Shown here: positions 54,406 to 62,574 of the stretch, in pieces | Layout of the letters: each line of letters starts with the position of its first letter | Numbering within the stretch: position 1 is the first letter of the stretch | Assembly: GCF_004363095.1 (NCBI RefSeq) | Contig: NZ_SNYO01000002.1 | Span: 372,001-436,000, forward strand | Origin: Actinomycetospora succinea | Lineage (GTDB): Bacteria; Actinomycetota; Actinomycetes; Mycobacteriales; Pseudonocardiaceae | Reading direction: 5' to 3' | DNA: 64,000 nucleotides | The notes under the pieces: generated by a model | Databases searched by the model: none | What the model was told of the DNA's origin: nothing | The model's input: the letters and a program-made list of their open reading frames with translations, nothing else | Program-made: the position numbers and the translations under genes

Positions 54406-55627
54406 CCCGCAGCACCTCCAGCAGTTCGGCCAGCGTCGTCAGGGAGTGACCCGCCAACAACCGGTCAACGTGCGGCAGGGCCGCCGCGATTCCCCCCTGC
54501 ACGGGGGCGTAGCCGCTCTTGCCCGCGTGCGGGTTCACCCAGACCACCTTGTGGGCCAGGCGCCGCAGCCGCGCCGACTGCTCGCCGAGCAGCTCGGCGC
54601 CCCCGCGCTCCCAGCCGTCGGAGAACACGACGACGACCGCGCGCCGCGCGACGCCGCGCTGGCCCCAGCGGTCGAGGAACGCGCGCAGCACCTCGCCGAG
54701 CCGCGTGCCGCCCGACCAGTCGGGGATGGCGCGCCCGGCGTCGGCGAGCGCGCGCTCCGGGTCGCGCTGGCGCAGCTCGCGCGTCACCCGGGTCAGGCGC
54801 GTGCCGAGCGTGAACGTCTCGACCGCCGTCGGCGTGCGCCGGGTGACGACGTGGGCGAAGCGCAGCAGCGTGTCCGCGTACGGGCTCATGGAGCCGGACA
54901 CGTCGATGAGCAGCACGACCCGGCGGGGGCGCTCGCGGCGGGCCCGCCGGCGCAGGTCACCGATCTCGCCGCCGTTGGCCAGCGCCGCGCGCAGCGTGCG
55001 CCGGGGGTCGGGCTCGCCCCGCCGGGCCGGCCGGCGGCGGCGGGCCCGCCGCTTCGGGGGCGCGGGGCGCAGCAGCGCGAGGAGCTGCTTGAGGTGCTCG
55101 CGCTCGCCGATCGAGAGCTCGGCGATGTCGCGGTCGCGCAGGACCTCCTCGCCGGAGGCGGCGACCCGCAGCTCCGGGGTCTCCTCCTCGTCGCCGTCCC
55201 CGGTGCCCGGCGGCGGCTCGGTGAGCGCGGCCATCGTCGAGACGCGGGGCTTCGGCTGGGACGGGCGCCCCATCCGCTGGTCACGCGGGTCGGACGAGAA
55301 CCACGCGGCGAACGCGTGGTCGTAGCGCACGACGTCGTCGGGGTCGGCGCAGAGCGTCAGGCGGCCCGCCCAGTAGGTGGCGACCTCGCTGGTCAGGTCG
55401 GACAGGCGCAGCGCCTGCAGGTAGGCGGCGACGCGGTCGGTCGTGACCGGGACGCCGGCCCCGCGGACGAGGCGGGTGAAGGCGACGAAGTCCTCGAGGA
55501 CCTCGTCGGCCCCCGGCGGGTCGGCGGGGCCGCGGAGGTCGTCGACGACGCCGGCGGCCAGCACCGCGCCGGCGTGGGGGCGGGGAGCCGGCGTGTCGCT
55601 GCTCCCGCCCGTGTCCCCGGCGGTCAT
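54398..55627 (-). CDS. CoxE-like VWA-domain protein
   Basis: 409 residues. Residues 1-100 are the CoxE N-terminal helices (FVAFTRLVRGAGVPVTTDRV); the VWA domain has LLIDVSGSMSPYADTLLRF (a complete MIDAS DxSxS), DWSGGTRLGEVLRAF and VVFSDGWERGGAELL. It is the partner of the MoxR ATPase encoded upstream, with a 4-bp overlap. In oligotropha-type cox operons, CoxE and CoxD assemble the copper-molybdenum site. Confidence 0.88.
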   Translation of the reverse strand: MTAGDTGGSSDTPAPRPHAGAVLAAGVVDDLRGPADPPGADEVLEDFVAFTRLVRGAGVPVTTDRVAAYLQALRLSDLTSEVATYWAGRLTLCADPDDVVRYDHAFAAWFSSDPRDQRMGRPSQPKPRVSTMAALTEPPPGTGDGDEEETPELRVAASGEEVLRDRDIAELSIGEREHLKQLLALLRPAPPKRRARRRRPARRGEPDPRRTLRAALANGGEIGDLRRRARRERPRRVVLLIDVSGSMSPYADTLLRFAHVVTRRTPTAVETFTLGTRLTRVTRELRQRDPERALADAGRAIPDWSGGTRLGEVLRAFLDRWGQRGVARRAVVVVFSDGWERGGAELLGEQSARLRRLAHKVVWVNPHAGKSGYAPVQGGIAAALPHVDRLLAGHSLTTLAELLEVLRDA

Positions 55628-56520
55628 GAGGCGAGCAGGGCGTCCAGCTTGTCGCGCGCCCGGTCCGCGTCCTCGCGGTACTTCAGCACCGCGCCCAGCG
55701 TGGCCGTGGCCGACGCGAGGTCGAGGTGGCGGGCGCCGACCAGCTGCAGCGCCTGGGCCCAGTCGATCGACTCGGCGACGCCCGGCGGCTTGAGCAGGTC
55801 GAGCCCGCGCAGCCCGTGCACGGCCTGCGCGACCTGCTCGGCGAGCGCCTCGGGCAGGTCGGGCAGGCGCCGGCGCAGGATCGCGGTCTCGCGGGCGAGG
55901 TCGGGGTGCTCGAGCCAGAGGTAGAGGCAGCGGCGCTTGAGGGCGTCGTGGACCTCGCGCGTGCGGTTCGAGGTGAGGACGACGAGCGGGGGCGTCTCGG
56001 CCTTGACCACGCCGATCTCGGGGATGGTCACCGAGTTCTCCGCGAGGACCTCGAGGAGGAAGGCCTCGAACTCGTCGTCGGCGCGGTCGACCTCGTCGAC
56101 GAGCAGCACGCACGGCGCGTCCTGCAGCGCCTGGAGCACCGGGCGCGCGAGGAGGAACCGGCGGTCGTAGAGGGAGGACTCGACGGCGTCGACGTCGAGC
56201 TCGGTGTGCGACGCGCTCGCCGACGCCTCGAGCGCGCGCAGGTGCAGCAGCTGGCGCGGGAAGTCCCAGTCGTAGAGGGCCTGCGAGGCGTCGATGCCCT
56301 CGTGGCACTGCAGGCGCACGAGCGGCAGCCCGAGGGACTCCGACAGCGCCTGGGCGAGCGCCGTCTTCCCCGTCCCGGGCTCGCCCTCGCAGAAGAGGGG
56401 GCGACCCATGCGCAGCGCCAGGAACGCCGCCGACGCGAGGCCCTCGTCGGCGAGGTAACCGGTGCCGTCGAGGGCGCGCGCCAGATCGTCCGGGCTGGTG
56501 GGTTCGGTGGTCACGCTCAC
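55624..56520 (-). CDS. CoxD-like MoxR-family AAA+ ATPase
   Basis: 298 residues from GTG 56520 (GTG 56514 is another option). Walker A EGEPGTGKTALAQALS, Walker B VLLVDEVDRADDEFEAF, VVLTSNRTREVHDALKRRC. Unlike the ATPase near mdo it has no His-rich tail. A TAGGAC box ~12 bp upstream may start the operon. It pairs with the CoxE-like VWA gene. Confidence 0.88.
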   Translation of the reverse strand: MSVTTEPTSPDDLARALDGTGYLADEGLASAAFLALRMGRPLFCEGEPGTGKTALAQALSESLGLPLVRLQCHEGIDASQALYDWDFPRQLLHLRALEASASASHTELDVDAVESSLYDRRFLLARPVLQALQDAPCVLLVDEVDRADDEFEAFLLEVLAENSVTIPEIGVVKAETPPLVVLTSNRTREVHDALKRRCLYLWLEHPDLARETAILRRRLPDLPEALAEQVAQAVHGLRGLDLLKPPGVAESIDWAQALQLVGARHLDLASATATLGAVLKYREDADRARDKLDALLAS

Positions 56521-57027
56521 CGCACCAGCATGTCCTAGCGCCCGCGGGGTAGCCACCGGACCGCCTCACTCCTGAGACCCGATGGGCCGAACGGCCGTGT
56601 CAGGACGGTGAGGCCACGCACAGATCGGATCTGTGACGCGCCGGTGGCAACCGCTTGCGTGGGAGATCGACTCCCGTCTGGAGCAGGAGATCTGCCCGCG
56701 TCCTGATCACGGAAGCGTCACGGGACGGTGACAGCGGTCGCATGAGCCCGGGTTGAAACGCGTTGTGTGCTCCGTACCGTTCGCTGTCGGCTCCCCGCAG
56801 CACGCACCGGACCGGTGTGTCGGGGGCCTGATACCCCCGGGATCGCCGCGCCGTCGCTCGTCCAGCGGTCCCGGGTGATGACCCGACACGAAAGTTGCGG
56901 ACCGGACGGGCGTGAGGACTGCAGGCCCCGGGTGCCCCTGCGCACCCACGGGCGGTGAGGCCGCGTGGAACCGGCCGTCGACCCGCTCGCGAGGCCCTGC
57001 CCGCGCGGCGCGGTACGGAGAGAGGTC
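56521..57027. promoter_or_regulatory. Long upstream region of the first rpf gene
   Basis: A 507-bp gap between divergent genes. A good sigma-70-like promoter is TTGAAA (56753-56758), 16 bp, TACCGT (56775-56780), which would leave a leader of about 240 nt before ATG 57028. The leader contains several GC-rich stems (for example GGGGGCCTGATACCCCC at about 56822-56838). No known riboswitch signature was recognised. Confidence 0.45.
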
Positions 57028-57663
57028 ATGGCTCGGAATACCGATGAGTCGCTGGCGCGCGCCCTCGGACGGCGCGCGGCCCAGTTCGCACTGGTGGGCG
57101 CGGTCGCCGCGGCCCCGATGGCCCTGACCACGGGGCTCGCTTCGGCCGACACGGACTGGGACGAGCTGGCCCAGTGCGAGAGCAGCGGCGACTGGAGCAC
57201 GAACACCGGCAACGGCTTCGGTGGCGGCCTCCAGTTCACCGACTCCACCTGGCGCGCCTTCGGCGGCTCGGGTCAGCCCGAGGACGCCAGCCGCGAGGAG
57301 CAGATCCAGGTCGCCGAGCGCGTGAAGGCCGAGCAGGGCATGAACGCCTGGCCGTCGTGCTCCAAGAAGACCGGCAACACCGACAGCTCGGCCAACACGG
57401 AGTCCGACTCCGGCTCGAGCTCCTCGGACTCGGACGACTCCGACTCCTCGGACTCCGAGGGCATCCGGTCCTCCGCCCCGGCCGAGAAGCCGGCCCAGCC
57501 GGCCGCCCCGGCCGCCGCCGGCGCCGCGCACACCGTCGCGGCGGGCGACACCCTGAGCTCGATCGCCGCCGCCAACGGCGTCTCCTGGCAGTCCGTCGCC
57601 GAGCGCAACGGCCTGGCGAACCCGGACACCCTCAGCGTCGGGCAGCAGCTCGCCCTGCGCTGA
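57028..57663 (+). CDS. Resuscitation-promoting factor (Rpf) with LysM
   Basis: 211 residues. Signal peptide (~1-40, AQFALVGAVAAAPMALTTGL then ASADTDW), Rpf domain WDELAQCESSGDW...[15 protein letters not shown] with the catalytic Glu and paired Cys, then a Ser/Asp-rich linker (SSDSDDSDSSDSEG), and a C-terminal LysM domain ([20 protein letters not shown]). It is a secreted lytic transglycosylase-like muralytic enzyme that wakes dormant cells. ATG 57028 follows GAGAGAGG. A terminator lies 27 bp downstream. Confidence 0.92.
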   Translation: MARNTDESLARALGRRAAQFALVGAVAAAPMALTTGLASADTDWDELAQCESSGDWSTNTGNGFGGGLQFTDSTWRAFGGSGQPEDASREEQIQVAERVKAEQGMNAWPSCSKKTGNTDSSANTESDSGSSSSDSDDSDSSDSEGIRSSAPAEKPAQPAAPAAAGAAHTVAAGDTLSSIAAANGVSWQSVAERNGLANPDTLSVGQQLALR

Positions 57664-57690
57664 TCCGCGTACCGCGCTGTCCCGCGCGTC

Positions 57691-57725
57691 GACGGCCCCG
57701 GCTCCCGCGTGGAGCCGGGGCCGTC
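57691..57725 (+). terminator. Terminator of the first rpf gene
   Basis: Perfect 15-bp stem (57691-57705 with 57711-57725), 5-nt loop, followed by GTCGTTCTC. This is the strongest classical-looking hairpin terminator in the window. Confidence 0.85.
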
Positions 57726-58075
57726 GTCGTTCTCGCCGCTATGACCTGCATCACAGGTCTCAGGTACGGAGCGCTCGTGACCGGTCGCTCTCGGTCAGTT
57801 CGTATCCCCGGAGCTGCGCCTCTGTCACCCGTTCGTGATCTCCTCGCGTCCTCACGTCCCTGAGAGCCACCAGCCGGCGGCCCGCCGGAGATCTAGCCTC
57901 GGTCCGTCGGCCCGCGCGGCGGCGCCGACCGGAACCCGGGCGCTCCCCCTGTCCGACGGGTCCCGTTCCCCCGCATCACCGGTGCCCGGACAGGGCGCCC
58001 GCGACCGGTGCTCCCCCGTCCGCTCCCCCATGCGACGGTCCGGTGCGGTGTGCAGCGCGCGGCTCGTGGAGAACC
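57726..58075. other. Upstream region of the second rpf gene
   Basis: About 350 bp without a reading frame of note. It contains TATGACC and GGTACGGA-type stretches near 57740-57775 but no convincing promoter pair. GGAG with GAACC precedes GTG 58076. Confidence 0.35.
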
Positions 58076-58804
58076 GTGGACATCGTTGACCCCGTGCTGT
58101 CCGCAGCACCCGCCGCTCCCCGTGGACGTCACCGCGCGGCGCGCCGCCCCGGCCGCGTCGGCAGGGCGGCGCTCGCCGTCGTCGCCGCCGGCGCCCCCGT
58201 CGTCCCCGCGGCCCTGCTCGCGGCGCCCGCCGCCCACGCCGACACCGACTGGGACGCGCTCGCCCAGTGCGAGAGCGGCGGCGACTGGGGCATCAACACC
58301 GGCAACGGCTTCGGCGGCGGCCTGCAGTTCACCGACTCCACCTGGCGCGCCTTCGGCGGCTCGGGCCAGCCGGAGGACGCCAGCCGCTCGGAGCAGATCC
58401 GGGTCGCCGAGCGCGTCAAGGCCGAGCAGGGCATGAACGCCTGGCCGACCTGCTCGCGCAAGACCGGGCAGACCGACGACTCGCCGAACAGCTCGTCGTC
58501 GGGGTCGTCCTCGGAGTCGTCGGAGTCGTCGGGGTCGTCCTCGTCCTCGTCCGCTTCTGACTCGGATGACGACGACGACTCCGGCAGCAGCTCGAGCAGC
58601 CGCTCCGAGACCCGCCAGGTGCGCGACTCGGGGTCGTCGTCGTCCGCTCCGTCGACGGGTTCCTACACCGTGAAGAACGGCGACACGCTCAGCTCGATCG
58701 CCGCGTCGCACGGCCAGACCTGGCGCACGCTCGCCCAGGCGAACACCGACGTCATCAGCGACCCGAACATGATCCTGCCGGGTCAGACGCTGTCGATGGC
58801 CTGA
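58076..58804 (+). CDS. Resuscitation-promoting factor (Rpf) with LysM, paralogue
   Basis: 242 residues. Signal peptide ending LLAAPAAHA, Rpf domain [19 protein letters not shown], a linker dominated by Ser with [15 protein letters not shown] and [10 protein letters not shown], then a LysM domain [20 protein letters not shown]. The Rpf core is nearly identical to the upstream copy, indicating recent tandem duplication; linkers and LysM differ more. It converges on moaE with 28 bp between stops. Confidence 0.92.
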   Translation: MDIVDPVLSAAPAAPRGRHRAARRPGRVGRAALAVVAAGAPVVPAALLAAPAAHADTDWDALAQCESGGDWGINTGNGFGGGLQFTDSTWRAFGGSGQPEDASRSEQIRVAERVKAEQGMNAWPTCSRKTGQTDDSPNSSSSGSSSESSESSGSSSSSSASDSDDDDDSGSSSSSRSETRQVRDSGSSSSAPSTGSYTVKNGDTLSSIAASHGQTWRTLAQANTDVISDPNMILPGQTLSMA

Positions 58805-58832
58805 CGCCCGCCCGTCGGCACCGGGGAGCGGG

Positions 58833-59261
58833 TCAGGGGCAGTTGACCCATTCCTCGGTGCCGTCGGTGAACTCCTGGCGCTTCCACACCGGCAGCTCGC
58901 GCTTCACGGCGTCGACGAGCTCGCTGCAGGCGTCGAACGCCTCGCGGCGGTGCTCGGCGGCCACGGCGCACGCCAGCGCCACGTCACCGATCCCGAGGGG
59001 CCCGACGCGATGGGTGACGGCGAGCGCCCGCACGCCGGCGAACTGCGCGGCGACCTCCGCGGCCACCTTCTCCACGACGGTCGCGGCGCTCGGGTGGCCC
59101 TCGTAGTCCAGGGCGGTCACCGAGCGGCCGTGGTCGTGGTCGCGGACGACGCCCGCGAAGGTGACGACCGCGCCGGCGGCGGCGTCGTCGACCAGCGCGG
59201 CGTGCTCGGAGACGTCGAGCGGCTCCTCGGTGACGGTCGCCCGCAGGACGCGCGCGGTCAT
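58833..59261 (-). CDS. moaE: MoaE, molybdopterin synthase catalytic subunit
   Basis: 142 residues. [49 protein letters not shown] and [20 protein letters not shown] with the catalytic lysines. It transfers sulfur from MoaD to cPMP. ATG 59261 overlaps the mogA/moaB stop. No moaD is visible in the window. Confidence 0.93.
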   Translation of the reverse strand: MTARVLRATVTEEPLDVSEHAALVDDAAAGAVVTFAGVVRDHDHGRSVTALDYEGHPSAATVVEKVAAEVAAQFAGVRALAVTHRVGPLGIGDVALACAVAAEHRREAFDACSELVDAVKRELPVWKRQEFTDGTEEWVNCP

Positions 59262-59764
59262 GTGTGGTCCCCTCCCAGGATCTGGTCGACGGCGTGGGCC
59301 AGCACCGGCTCGAGCACGGCCAGGCCGTCGCGCACCCCGCCCGGGGAGCCGGGCAGGTTCACCACCAGGGTGCGCTTGGCGACCCCGGCCACGCCACGTG
59401 AGAGCACCGACGTCGGGACCTTGTCGGCGCCCGCGCGGCGGACCGCGTCGGCGAGGCCGGGGACCTCGTAGTCGAGGACCGCCCGGGTCGCCTCCGGCGT
59501 CGCGTCCGTGGGCGAGATGCCGGTGCCGCCGGTGGTGACGACGACGTGGGCGCCGTCGGCGACGGCCTCGCGCAGCGCCGCGGCCACCGGTTCGCCGTCC
59601 GGGACGACCACGGGGTCGGGCGTCGTGAAGCCCTGACCGCGCAGCCACTCGACGATGATCGGGCCGCCGCGGTCGGTGTAGACGCCCGACGAGGCGCGGT
59701 TGGAGGCGGTGACGACGCGGGCGCGCCGCGTGGGGTCACCGGCCTGCGGGGCGGGTCCAGACAC
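59258..59764 (-). CDS. MogA/MoaB-type molybdopterin adenylyltransferase
   Basis: 168 residues. [19 protein letters not shown], then [19 protein letters not shown] and [20 protein letters not shown]. It activates molybdopterin with ATP before molybdate insertion. GTG 59764 overlaps the moaC 3' end by 29 bp. The name mogA or moaB cannot be settled from sequence alone. Confidence 0.9.
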   Translation of the reverse strand: MSGPAPQAGDPTRRARVVTASNRASSGVYTDRGGPIIVEWLRGQGFTTPDPVVVPDGEPVAAALREAVADGAHVVVTTGGTGISPTDATPEATRAVLDYEVPGLADAVRRAGADKVPTSVLSRGVAGVAKRTLVVNLPGSPGGVRDGLAVLEPVLAHAVDQILGGDHT

Positions 59765-60224
59765 CGGAGCGTCCCCCTTCCTTGCGCTCGAGGCGCACCG
59801 CGTCCAGCGTCGCCGCCGGGTCGAGCGCCTTGATCATGTCGTGCAGCGTCAGCCCGGCCACGGTGACCGCGGTCAGCGCCTCCATCTCGACGCCCGTGCG
59901 GTCGGCGCTGCGGGCGGTGGCGGTGATGGTGACGTGGTCGTCGCCGACCTCGAGGTCGACCGTGACGCCGGCCAGCGGGATCGGGTGGCACAGCGGGACG
60001 AGGTCCGGCGTGCGCTTGGCGCCCATGATGCCCGCGACGCGCGCGACGCCCAGCGCGTCGCCCTTGGGCACGGCGTCGTCGCGCAGGGCGGCGGTGACCT
60101 CGGCGGTCGTGTGCACGACGCCGGTGGCGGTCGCCGTGCGGCGCGTGACCTCCTTGTCGCCGACGTCGACCATGCGCGCGGCGCCGGTGGCGTCGACGTG
60201 GGTCAGGCCGCTGTTCTCAGTCAT
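59736..60224 (-). CDS. moaC: MoaC, cyclic pyranopterin monophosphate synthase
   Basis: 162 residues. [40 protein letters not shown] and [20 protein letters not shown]. It acts with MoaA in the first step of molybdopterin synthesis. It overlaps the malic enzyme gene by 8 bp. Confidence 0.94.
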   Translation of the reverse strand: MTENSGLTHVDATGAARMVDVGDKEVTRRTATATGVVHTTAEVTAALRDDAVPKGDALGVARVAGIMGAKRTPDLVPLCHPIPLAGVTVDLEVGDDHVTITATARSADRTGVEMEALTAVTVAGLTLHDMIKALDPAATLDAVRLERKEGGRSGVWTRPAGR

Positions 60225-61683
60225 CCGCGCCCTCCACCGCCTTCGCCGTCTCCTCGCCGAGGGCCAGGGCGGCGCCGACGTCGACGCTTCCCGTGCCGTG
60301 CTCGCGGGCGCGCTCGACGGTCTTGCGGACCGCGCCGGCCACCGCGGGCGCGACGGTGCTGTCGAAGACGCTGGGCACGATGAACAGCGGGTTGGGCTCG
60401 GCGACCACGTCCCCGATCGCGGCGGACGCGGCCAGCAACATGTCGTCGGTGATGGCCCGCGCCTGCGCGTCGAGGAGCCCGCGGAAGATGCCGGGGAACG
60501 CCAGGACGTTGTTGATCTGGTTCGGGTAGTCCGACCGGCCGGTGGCGACGACCGCGGCGTGCCGCTGGGCGAGCGACGGGTCGATCTCCGGGTCCGGGTT
60601 GGCCAGCGCGAACACGACGGCGTCGTCCGCCATCGCGGCGACGTCCGACTCGTGGAGCAGGTTCGGCGCCGAGACCCCGATGAACACGTCGGCCCCGGGC
60701 ATCGCGTCGCGCAGCGTCCCGGTGCGGCGCTCGCGGTTGGTCTGCTCGGCGACCCATTCCAGGCTCGGGTGCAGGCCGGGGCGCTCGGGATGGATGATCC
60801 CGTCGACGTCGACCGCGACGAGGTCGGCGGGCGCCAGGGGCAGCAGCAGCCGGATGATCGCCGACCCGGCCGCGCCGACCCCGCAGACCACGATCCGGCA
60901 GTCGTTCATCTCCTTGCCGACGACGCGCAGCGCGTTGCGCAGGGCGCCGAGGACGACGACGGCGGTGCCGTGCTGGTCGTCGTGGAAGACCGGGATGTCG
61001 AGCTTGTCGCGCAGGCGCTCCTCGATCTCGAAGCAGGCCGGCGCGGCGATGTCCTCGAGGTTGATCCCCCCGTAGGCCGGGGCGAGGACCTCGACCGTGC
61101 GGATGATCTCCTCGGTGTCCTGGGTGTCCAGGCACACCGGCCAGGCGTCGACGCCCGCGAACCGCTTGAACAGGGCCGCCTTGCCCTCCATCACCGGCAT
61201 CGCCGCGGCCGCGCCCAGGTTGCCGAGCCCGAGCACCGCGGAGCCGTCGGTGACCACGGCGACCGTGTTGCGCTTGATCGTCAGGCTGCGGGCGTCCTCG
61301 GGACGGCGGGCGATGGCCTGGCAGACCCGGGCGACACCGGGCGTGTAGGCGCGCGAGAGGTCCTCGCGGGTCCGGAGACCGACCTTCGCGGTGACCTCGA
61401 TCTTGCCGCCGAGGTGGACGAGGAAGGTGCGGTCGGAGACGTTGCGGACCCGCACGCCGTCGAGACCGTCGAGCGCGTCGGTGATCTGCTCCGCGTGCTC
61501 CTCGGACAGGGCGTTGCAGCTGATGTCGATGATGATCGAGTCGGTGCGCGACTCGACGACGTCGAACGCCGTCATGACGCCGCCGACGCGCCCGACGGCG
61601 ACGGCGAGGTCACCCGCCGCGGTCGCGCTCGCCGGCGCCTCGACGCGGGCCGTGATCGCGTAACCGGGTCCGGGGACGGTCAC
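60217..61683 (-). CDS. NAD(P)-dependent malic enzyme with ACT domain
   Basis: 488 residues. An N-terminal ACT-like regulatory domain (~1-85) precedes the catalytic part with [50 protein letters not shown] and [19 protein letters not shown]. It decarboxylates malate to pyruvate; the ACT domain suggests amino-acid control. GTG 61683 overlaps the MobA-like stop. Located within a molybdenum-cofactor operon without an obvious functional link. Confidence 0.93.
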   Translation of the reverse strand: MTVPGPGYAITARVEAPASATAAGDLAVAVGRVGGVMTAFDVVESRTDSIIIDISCNALSEEHAEQITDALDGLDGVRVRNVSDRTFLVHLGGKIEVTAKVGLRTREDLSRAYTPGVARVCQAIARRPEDARSLTIKRNTVAVVTDGSAVLGLGNLGAAAAMPVMEGKAALFKRFAGVDAWPVCLDTQDTEEIIRTVEVLAPAYGGINLEDIAAPACFEIEERLRDKLDIPVFHDDQHGTAVVVLGALRNALRVVGKEMNDCRIVVCGVGAAGSAIIRLLLPLAPADLVAVDVDGIIHPERPGLHPSLEWVAEQTNRERRTGTLRDAMPGADVFIGVSAPNLLHESDVAAMADDAVVFALANPDPEIDPSLAQRHAAVVATGRSDYPNQINNVLAFPGIFRGLLDAQARAITDDMLLAASAAIGDVVAEPNPLFIVPSVFDSTVAPAVAGAVRKTVERAREHGTGSVDVGAALALGEETAKAVEGADD

Positions 61684-62291
61684 CGTGGTGTCTCCTCACG
61701 TGCGGTCCAGCGCTGCAGGTCCTCGGGTGTGTCGAGGTCGTCCTCGACCGCGACGTCCCCGATCTCCACGGCCGCCACGTCGTCCCGGCCGCGCAGGAAG
61801 CCCCGCGCGCCGGCGTCCCCCGTGGCCGCCGCGCGCACAGCCTTCCAGTGCGCCCGTCCGAGCAGCACGGGGTGCCCCGCCCGGCCGTCGACGGTGCCGC
61901 GCGCGAGGACCTCGGGACCCTGGGCGTGGGCGGCGACCCGGGCGAGCGCGTCGGGGCCGATGCCCGGGGTGTCGACGAGGGCGACGAGGGCCGCGACGGC
62001 GTCGGTCGCCTCGAGGGCCGCCAGCCCGGCGCGCAGCGAGGCGGCCTGGCCCTCGGTGTCCCAGCCCGGCGCGGGCACCCACGTCGTGCCCTCGTCGAGC
62101 AGGTCCGCGGTGCCGGGGAGCCCGGCGCCGAGCACGACGACGACGGGCGCGAGACCGGCGGTCACCAGCGCCCGGGCGCCACGGCGCACCAGCGGCTCGC
62201 CGTCGAGCTCGACGGCGGCCTTCGGGCGGCCCATCCGCCGGCCCCCGCCCGCGGCGAGCAGGAGACCGGCGACCTGCGTGTGGGTGGTCAG
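61680..62291 (-). CDS. MobA/CoxJ-like nucleotidyltransferase, probable CTG start
   Basis: 203 residues. LLLAAGGGRRMGRPKAAVEL is the NTP-transferase signature, followed by VALVDTPGIGPDALARV, GHPVLLGRAHWKAV and a C-terminal DDLDTPEDLQRW. It likely makes molybdopterin cytosine dinucleotide for xanthine/CO dehydrogenase-type enzymes. No ATG, GTG or TTG precedes the conserved N terminus; a CTG at 62291 overlaps the TGA of the upstream small gene in a CTGA arrangement and is the best start. Confidence 0.78.
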   Translation of the reverse strand: MTTHTQVAGLLLAAGGGRRMGRPKAAVELDGEPLVRRGARALVTAGLAPVVVVLGAGLPGTADLLDEGTTWVPAPGWDTEGQAASLRAGLAALEATDAVAALVALVDTPGIGPDALARVAAHAQGPEVLARGTVDGRAGHPVLLGRAHWKAVRAAATGDAGARGFLRGRDDVAAVEIGDVAVEDDLDTPEDLQRWTAREETPR

Positions 62292-62488
62292 CGGTTGATC
62301 TCGGTGACCGGGTGCTCGTAGCCGAGCTGGTCGGCCGGCAGGGGGAACTCGGTCTCGCCGAACGGCGACGGCGAGCCCTGGGTGGGCGCCATCAGCTCCG
62401 TGATCGGGTGGCCCCCGTCGACCTCGGGCCACCAGGGGTCCTGGCGCGGCGGGGTGTCGTCCTGCGGTCCGGTCGCGTGGTCGGCCAT
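62288..62488 (-). CDS. Small acidic hypothetical protein with internal repeat
   Basis: 66 residues, ATG 62488. It is soluble and Pro-rich, with two similar blocks, GGHPITEL (mid) and YEHPVTEI (end). It is coupled to the MobA-like gene, so it may belong to the molybdenum-cofactor operon, but no family is recognised. A short peptide substrate or adaptor is conceivable. Confidence 0.6.
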   Translation of the reverse strand: MADHATGPQDDTPPRQDPWWPEVDGGHPITELMAPTQGSPSPFGETEFPLPADQLGYEHPVTEINR

Positions 62489-62574
62489 CTCTCCCTGTCC
62501 TCCCGGGTCGGCGGATCCCCAGTCTGCCGCACCTCGGGGGTGTGCGCGCCGGAGCCCGACTACCGTGGTGTGCG

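Noticed and set aside
56521-57027. A possible c-di-AMP (ydaO) riboswitch upstream of the first rpf gene
   Set aside because: Such leaders are common before rpf genes, but the conserved segments I know (GGGGUGAAUC and the CCGACAGCUAACUC block) are not visible; a covariance-model search would settle it.
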